The position numbers and the translations under genes are program-made. Source: Pseudomonadota bacterium (GTDB lineage: Bacteria > Pseudomonadota > Alphaproteobacteria > Rhizobiales > Xanthobacteraceae). Taken from it: DNA of 6,899 bases. The notes under the pieces were generated by a model. That model was not told where the DNA came from. It saw only the letters and a program-made list of their open reading frames with translations, and did not search any database. Below are positions 1-6,899 of this stretch, piece by piece. Each line of letters begins with the position of its first letter. The first letter of the stretch is position 1. Location: NCBI GenBank assembly GCA_023391175.1, contig JAEWBL010000511.1, positions 1 to 6,899 on the forward strand, written 5' to 3'.

Positions 1-123
1 GTCGAGAGCCGCGATCTGGCGCCCGAGGACGGTACCGAACTGCCTCTCACCGTCACGCTCTGGCTGGCGCACGACGCCTCCGCCGGCTTCGGGACGGCCG
101 AATCCGAACGCGCCGTGGCCTGA
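1..123 (+). CDS. C-terminal end of a probable ArsR-family regulator with SAM-methyltransferase domain (5' part outside window)
   Basis: Frame 1 is open from the first base to a TGA at 121-123 and gives the last 40 residues of a protein. Third codon positions are strongly GC-biased, as in the neighbouring genes. The tail includes RDLAPEDG and, a little later, LTVTLWLAHD. This resembles the closing beta-strand segment of ArsR/SmtB regulators fused to a class I SAM-dependent methyltransferase domain, which often sit directly before metF in Hyphomicrobiales. One such group, SahR, is described as an SAH-responsive repressor of SAM-cycle genes. The gene ends 45 nt before metF on the same strand, so co-transcription is plausible. 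The DNA-binding and SAM-binding parts lie outside the window, so the assignment rests on a short tail plus context. A stand-alone methyltransferase is the main alternative. Confidence 0.55.
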   Translation, partial: VESRDLAPEDGTELPLTVTLWLAHDASAGFGTAESERAVA

Positions 124-155
124 GCCGCGGCACAGCACGACGAAATGACTTCAAG

Positions 156-162
156 AAGGGGA
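156..162 (+). promoter_or_regulatory. Shine-Dalgarno site that decides the metF start
   Basis: The purine run AAGGGGA lies 6 nt before the ATG at 169. The earlier in-frame ATG at 145 has no comparable purine run in front of it, and the site itself would fall inside that longer reading frame. This favours 169 as the true metF start. Confidence 0.75.
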
Positions 163-168
163 CGACAG

Positions 169-1089
169 ATGCCCAGCGCTTCCCGGCACCGCGCCAGCCG
201 CGACGGCTTCCGCCCGATCCGCGTCTCGATCGAGTTCTTCCCGCCCAAGACCGAGGAGATGGAAAAGACCCTGTGGTCCTCCATCCACCGGCTGGCGCCG
301 CTCTCCCCGAGCTTCGTCTCCGTGACCTACGGCGCGGGCGGCTCCACCCGCGAGCGGACCCATGCGACGGTGGCGCGCATCGTGAAAGAGACGGCGCTCC
401 ATCCGGCCGCGCACCTCACCTGCGTGGGCGCCAGCCGCGCCGAGATCGACGATGTGGTGCGCGCCTACAAGGACGCTGGCGTGAAGCACATCGTTGCCTT
501 GCGCGGGGATCCGGCGACCGGCGTCGGCACGACGTACGAGCCGCATCCGGACGGCTATCCTTATGCCTGCGACCTCGTGGAGGGCATCCGCCGCATCGGC
601 GATTTCGAGGTGTCGGTCTCGGCCTATCCCGAGAAGCACCCGGAAAGCGCCAGCCTCGATGCCGACATCGATTATCTGAAGGCCAAGGTGGATGCCGGCG
701 CCACCCGCGCCATCACCCAGTTCTTCTTCGAGAACGACGTCTATTTCCGCTACCTCGACAAGGTGCGCGCCCGAGGCATCGACATCCCCATCCTGCCGGG
801 CCTCCTGCCGGTGACGAACTTCAAGCAGGCGTCCAACTTCGCCACCCGCACCGGAGCGTCGGTTCCCGCGTGGCTGCTGAAGCGGTTCGAGGGGCTGGAC
901 GACGATGCGGAGACCCGCAAGCTCATCGCCGCGGCCGTGGCGGCCGAGCAAGTGACGGACCTCGTTGATCGTGGCGTCACCGATATCCATTTCTATACGC
1001 TGAACCGCGCCGACCTCGTCTACGCCATCTGCCACCTGCTCGGGCTGCGCCCGGATGCGGCACCGGTGGTGCAGGCGATGGCGGTCTGA
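169..1089 (+). CDS. metF: 5,10-methylenetetrahydrofolate reductase MetF
   Basis: This cytosolic flavoprotein reduces 5,10-methylene-THF to 5-methyl-THF, the methyl donor used by MetH, encoded next door. From the ATG at 169 it has 306 residues, close to E. coli MetF (296), and is a single TIM-barrel domain. Visible motifs are SIEFFPPK (residues 20-27, with Glu22 matching catalytic Glu28 of E. coli), [13 protein letters not shown] (52-64), ALRGDP (110-115, with Asp114 matching the flavin-contacting Asp120), QFFFE (184-188, with Gln184 matching Gln183) and [10 protein letters not shown] near the end. The start at 169 is preferred over 145 because of its strong Shine-Dalgarno. The alternative would add eight basic or polar residues. 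It follows the regulator tail by 45 nt and precedes metH by 88 nt on the same strand. There is no room for a riboswitch in front of it. Family assignment is firm; the residue matches are from memory of the E. coli enzyme. Confidence 0.97.
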   Translation: MPSASRHRASRDGFRPIRVSIEFFPPKTEEMEKTLWSSIHRLAPLSPSFVSVTYGAGGSTRERTHATVARIVKETALHPAAHLTCVGASRAEIDDVVRAYKDAGVKHIVALRGDPATGVGTTYEPHPDGYPYACDLVEGIRRIGDFEVSVSAYPEKHPESASLDADIDYLKAKVDAGATRAITQFFFENDVYFRYLDKVRARGIDIPILPGLLPVTNFKQASNFATRTGASVPAWLLKRFEGLDDDAETRKLIAAAVAAEQVTDLVDRGVTDIHFYTLNRADLVYAICHLLGLRPDAAPVVQAMAV

Positions 1090-1091
1090 GC

Positions 1092-1156
1092 GCGACGCCA
1101 TTCCCGCCGGCGCGGTGCGCCGGCTTGTCCTTCACGGAGGCGCGCCCCCGCGTCGC
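1092..1156 (+). promoter_or_regulatory. Possible structured metH leader (outer helix enclosing a hairpin and an orphan GGAGG)
   Basis: In the 88-nt spacer between metF and metH, GCGACGC at 1092-1098 is a perfect complement of GCGTCGC at 1150-1156. The helix would enclose the hairpin at 1106-1124 and a GGAGG at 1136-1140. I looked for conserved signatures of SAH, SAM-II and cobalamin riboswitches and did not recognise any. In such GC-rich DNA a 7-bp complement can arise by chance, so the regulatory role is inference only. Confidence 0.25.
1106..1124 (+). other. Perfect 8-bp GC hairpin between metF and metH
   Basis: GCCGGCGC (1106-1113) and GCGCCGGC (1117-1124) are exact inverted repeats separated by the three bases GGT. 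The hairpin lies 16 nt after the metF stop. It is followed by TTGTCC rather than a run of T, so it is not a standard intrinsic terminator and read-through into metH is expected. It could protect the 3' end of a metF transcript after processing, cause pausing or partial attenuation, or have no function. Confidence 0.5.
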
Positions 1157-1177
1157 CCCGAGCCCGAGACCGCCCCG

Positions 1178-4918
<3,741 letters not shown>

Positions 4919-4924
4919 CGCCGT

Positions 4925-5803
4925 CTATTTGAGCGCGGACAGCGCGCCGAACTGGCGGCCGACACCCTCGGAGAAGGCGTTGGCCAGCCGGACGAAGCCG
5001 GCCACGTCGATCTCCTCGGCGCGGGCGGTCTCCTCCACGCCGGCGGCGGCGAGCAGGGCCATCGCATCGACGCCGAGGGTCTTGAGGCTCTGCCGCAGCA
5101 TCTTGCGGCGCTGGCCGAAGGCGGCTTCCGTCACCTTCTCAAGGGCGGACAGCGCGCAGGGCAGGGGCTCCGGCCGCGGCACGAGGTGGATCACCGAGGA
5201 GGTGACCTTGGGCGGCGGCACGAAGGCCGAGGGGGCGACATCGAAGGCGATCTTCCCCTTCGTCCGCCAGCCCGCCAGCACCGCGAGACGCCCATAGGCC
5301 TTCGAGCCCGGCTCGGCGACGATGCGCTCCGCCACTTCCTTCTGGAACATGAGGGTGAGGGAGGAGAACCACGGCGGCCACGGGTCCGTGGAGAGCCAGC
5401 CCACCAGCAGCACCGTGGCGATATTGTAAGGCAGGTTCGCCACCACCCGCGCCTCGCCATCGCCGATGAGGGGGCGCACGTCCACCTTCAGCGCGTCGCC
5501 CTCGATCACCTCCAGCCGGCCCGGATAGTGGGCCGCCACTTCGGCGAGCGCATCCATGCAGCGCCGGTCGCGCTCGATGGCGATGACGCGCTTCGCCCCA
5601 AGCGCCAGCAGCGCACGGGTGAGCCCACCGGGGCCCGGGCCCACCTCCACGATCGTCACATCTTCCAGCGGCCCGGAGGCGCGGGCGATGCGGCCGGTGA
5701 GGTTCAGGTCCAGAAGAAAGTTCTGCCCCAGCGACTTCTGCGCCGAGAGGCCGTGCTTGCGGATGACGTCGCGCAGCGGCGGCAGGTCGTCGAGCGCGCT
5801 CAT
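4925..5803 (-). CDS. rsmA: 16S rRNA (adenine1518/1519-N6)-dimethyltransferase RsmA (KsgA)
   Basis: RsmA uses SAM to dimethylate two adjacent adenines in the 3'-terminal helix of 16S rRNA, a late checkpoint in 30S assembly. Loss of the modification gives kasugamycin resistance. The protein has 292 residues, slightly longer than E. coli KsgA (273). Visible motifs are SLGQNFLLD (24-32), the SAM-binding glycine loop [11 protein letters not shown] (52-62), the acidic ribose-binding end of beta-2 IAIERD (74-79), GDAL (102-105) and the catalytic NLPY (123-126). The C-terminal RNA-binding region has [10 protein letters not shown] and [12 protein letters not shown], typical of the family. The ATG at 5803-5801 overlaps the pdxA stop by 4 nt (ATGA). 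No Shine-Dalgarno is visible before it, so translation is probably coupled to pdxA. The reading frame stays open further upstream into pdxA, but that part is out-of-frame shadow. The stop lies 6 nt from the metH stop, in convergent orientation. Confidence 0.97.
   Translation of the reverse strand: MSALDDLPPLRDVIRKHGLSAQKSLGQNFLLDLNLTGRIARASGPLEDVTIVEVGPGPGGLTRALLALGAKRVIAIERDRRCMDALAEVAAHYPGRLEVIEGDALKVDVRPLIGDGEARVVANLPYNIATVLLVGWLSTDPWPPWFSSLTLMFQKEVAERIVAEPGSKAYGRLAVLAGWRTKGKIAFDVAPSAFVPPPKVTSSVIHLVPRPEPLPCALSALEKVTEAAFGQRRKMLRQSLKTLGVDAMALLAAAGVEETARAEEIDVAGFVRLANAFSEGVGRQFGALSALK
5800..5803 (-). promoter_or_regulatory. ATGA stop/start overlap coupling pdxA to rsmA
   Basis: On the minus strand the rsmA ATG (5803-5801) and the pdxA TGA (5802-5800) share two bases. 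The preceding bases are C- and G-rich without a purine Shine-Dalgarno. Re-initiation by ribosomes finishing pdxA is the likely way rsmA is translated. Confidence 0.75.
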
Positions 5804-6861
5804 GCGCGGGCCAGCGCGGGTGCGGGGGCCTGGGATGCCGCCACCTCGGCGTCGGCGAGGCGGCGGGCGAGTCTGAGTGCGGCGATCAGGCTGGAGGGAT
5901 CGGCGCGGCCCGTGCCGGCGATGTCGAATGCCGTGCCGTGGTCCGGCGAGGTGCGGATGAAGGACAGGCCGAGGGTCACGTTCACCCCGTCGTGGAAGGC
6001 GAGGGTCTTGGCCGGGATCAGCACCTGATCGTGATACATGCCCACCGCCACGTCGTATCGCGCCCGCGCCTCGGGGTGGAACATGGTGTCGGCGGGCAGG
6101 GGGCCGGTGGCGAGGATGCCGTCGCGCTTCAGCGCCTCCACGGCGGGCCGCACGATGGCCTCGTCCTCGCCGCCCAGCGTGCCTTCCTCGCCCGCGTGGG
6201 GATTGAGGCCGCAGAAGGCGAGGCGGGGGCGGGCGATGCCGAAGCGCCGCGCCATGTCGCGGGCGACGATGCGGCCGGTCTCCACCAAGAGGTCGATGGA
6301 GAGCAGGGCCGGCACATCCGCATAGGGCACATGGATGGTGGCCGGCACCACGGCCAGTTGCTCCGACCAGATCATCATCACCGGATGGGGGGCTGGACGA
6401 CCCGGAGCGGCGGCGCGGTCGGCGAGCCATTCGGTATGGCCGGGGAAGGGAAAACCGGCCTCGTACATGACCGACTTCGCCAGCGGATTGGTAACGATGG
6501 CTGACGCGCGCCCATCCTTCACCAGAGCAAGGGCGGCCTCGAGGCTCGCTTCCACGCAGGCGGCCGACGACACGTCCGGCCGGCCCGCGCGGCCGGTGAA
6601 GGCCGGGCCGGCGGGCAGAACCGGCAGGGCATTGGCAGAGTGCGCCACCACACCTTCGGGGGTCGTCTCCACGAGCGGGACATCGAGGCCGAGCAGGCGG
6701 GCGCGGGCGGAGAGCGCGGCGGGATCGCCGGCAACGATGAAGGGCGGGACAGCCGCCGCGCTACCTGAAGCGCGGCGGCGCAGAAAGGCGGCGAGCGCGA
6801 TGTCGGGGCCAATGCCGGCGGGATCGCCAAGCGCGAGAACGAGGGGAGACAGGGCGGCCAT
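5800..6861 (-). CDS. pdxA: 4-hydroxythreonine-4-phosphate dehydrogenase PdxA
   Basis: PdxA oxidises 4-phosphooxy-L-threonine with NAD(P)+; the product decarboxylates to 3-amino-2-oxopropyl phosphate, which PdxJ condenses with deoxyxylulose phosphate to give pyridoxine 5'-phosphate. The protein has 353 residues, a little above the usual 330-350. It begins with the family signature GDPAGIGPD (12-20). GHTEWLA carries substrate-binding His142 and Thr143. The three divalent-metal histidines are His177 (IHVPYAD), His222 (NPHAGEEG) and His277 (MYHDQ); they match E. coli His166, His211 and His266 with a constant offset of 11. The C-terminus ends in an Ala/Pro-rich tail of about 15 residues with no obvious role. 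I chose the ATG at 6861 over the TTG one codon upstream. The ATG shares its A with a TGA stop of a possible upstream reading frame, and no clear Shine-Dalgarno precedes it, suggesting coupling. The canonical motifs and rsmA as neighbour favour biosynthetic PdxA over PdxA2-type relatives. Confidence 0.96.
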   Translation of the reverse strand: MAALSPLVLALGDPAGIGPDIALAAFLRRRASGSAAAVPPFIVAGDPAALSARARLLGLDVPLVETTPEGVVAHSANALPVLPAGPAFTGRAGRPDVSSAACVEASLEAALALVKDGRASAIVTNPLAKSVMYEAGFPFPGHTEWLADRAAAPGRPAPHPVMMIWSEQLAVVPATIHVPYADVPALLSIDLLVETGRIVARDMARRFGIARPRLAFCGLNPHAGEEGTLGGEDEAIVRPAVEALKRDGILATGPLPADTMFHPEARARYDVAVGMYHDQVLIPAKTLAFHDGVNVTLGLSFIRTSPDHGTAFDIAGTGRADPSSLIAALRLARRLADAEVAASQAPAPALARA

Positions 6862-6899
6862 CAAATGTTCGTCAACAGCTCTTGGAGCAGCGCCCGGTG
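6861..6899 (-). CDS. Possible C-terminal end of the gene upstream of pdxA (perhaps surA; start outside window)
   Basis: On the minus strand, one frame from the window edge reads HRALLQELLTNI and stops at a TGA (6863-6861) whose last base is the first base of the pdxA ATG, giving a TGATG junction. Ten of its twelve sense codons end in G or C, compared with four of twelve in the pdxA frame. This supports coding, but another frame is also GC-rich in this short stretch. In many alphaproteobacteria the gene before pdxA-rsmA is surA, a periplasmic peptidyl-prolyl isomerase. I do not recognise a typical SurA C-terminus in these 12 residues, so that name comes from context only. The stretch could also be non-coding. 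Confidence 0.35.
   Translation of the reverse strand, partial: HRALLQELLTNI

Noticed and set aside
145..168. Earlier metF start at 145
   Set aside because: It has no Shine-Dalgarno, adds eight unconserved residues, and would place the strong AAGGGGA site inside the gene.
151..1101. Antisense open frame of 316 codons over metF
   Set aside because: It lies entirely over a conserved metF, has low-complexity composition and shows no family motif.
1090..1177. SAM, SAH or cobalamin riboswitch in front of metH
   Set aside because: These would be the expected regulators of metH, but I could not recognise the conserved core sequences of any of them, and 88 nt is too short for a full cobalamin riboswitch.
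5804..6430. N-terminal extension of rsmA by about 209 residues
   Set aside because: The extension overlaps pdxA in another frame and is an Arg/Pro/Gly-rich shadow. The conserved RsmA sequence begins just after the ATG at 5803.
6579..6612. GC-rich inverted repeat (GCCGGCCC with GGGCCGGC) inside pdxA
   Set aside because: It lies in the coding sequence for a Gly/Ala/Pro/Arg-rich segment, where such complements arise from codon use at this GC content. No T run or other signal accompanies it.
6862..6899. Promoter for pdxA suggested by TTGACG at 6870-6875 on the minus strand
   Set aside because: It lies only about 8 nt before the pdxA ATG, leaving no room for a -10 element and a transcription start ahead of the gene.

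Overview
The window looks like a core-metabolism stretch of a high-GC alphaproteobacterium, most likely of the order Hyphomicrobiales (Xanthobacter/Azorhizobium-like). This rests on the very GC-rich third codon positions, the metF-metH pairing behind what looks like an ArsR/methyltransferase regulator, and the pdxA-rsmA gene pair. Genus-level placement is inference, since no search could be run.

The plus-strand half (1-4918) is a methionine-cycle cluster. It opens with the last 40 codons of a gene that resembles the C-terminus of ArsR-family regulators carrying a SAM-methyltransferase domain (SahR-like). After 45 nt comes metF (5,10-methylenetetrahydrofolate reductase, 169-1089). An 88-nt GC-rich spacer follows, with a perfect 8-bp hairpin and a possible outer helix. 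Then comes a full-length cobalamin-dependent methionine synthase, metH (1178-4918). MetF makes 5-methyl-THF and MetH uses it to methylate homocysteine on B12, so the two genes encode consecutive steps. A regulator sensing SAH or SAM immediately upstream would fit that job.

The minus-strand half (4925-6899) is the end of a second, convergent operon, read right to left. It holds a possible C-terminal tail of an upstream gene (by usual gene order perhaps surA), then pdxA (4-hydroxythreonine-4-phosphate dehydrogenase, vitamin B6 synthesis), then rsmA/ksgA (16S rRNA dimethyltransferase). The joints are tight: a TGATG junction at the pdxA start and an ATGA overlap between pdxA and rsmA. No good Shine-Dalgarno is visible at either start, which suggests translational coupling. 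The two operons converge with only 6 nt between the metH and rsmA stop codons. A compact hairpin built around the metH stop codon is the best terminator candidate.

All four complete genes are intact, of normal length, and keep the catalytic or ligand residues I could check. I see no mobile element, CRISPR array, tRNA, rRNA, phage gene or defence system, and no gene-free stretch longer than 88 nt. I found no convincing new biological system. The points worth a second look are regulatory: the regulator tail, the metF-metH leader, the stop-codon terminator and the coupled starts.
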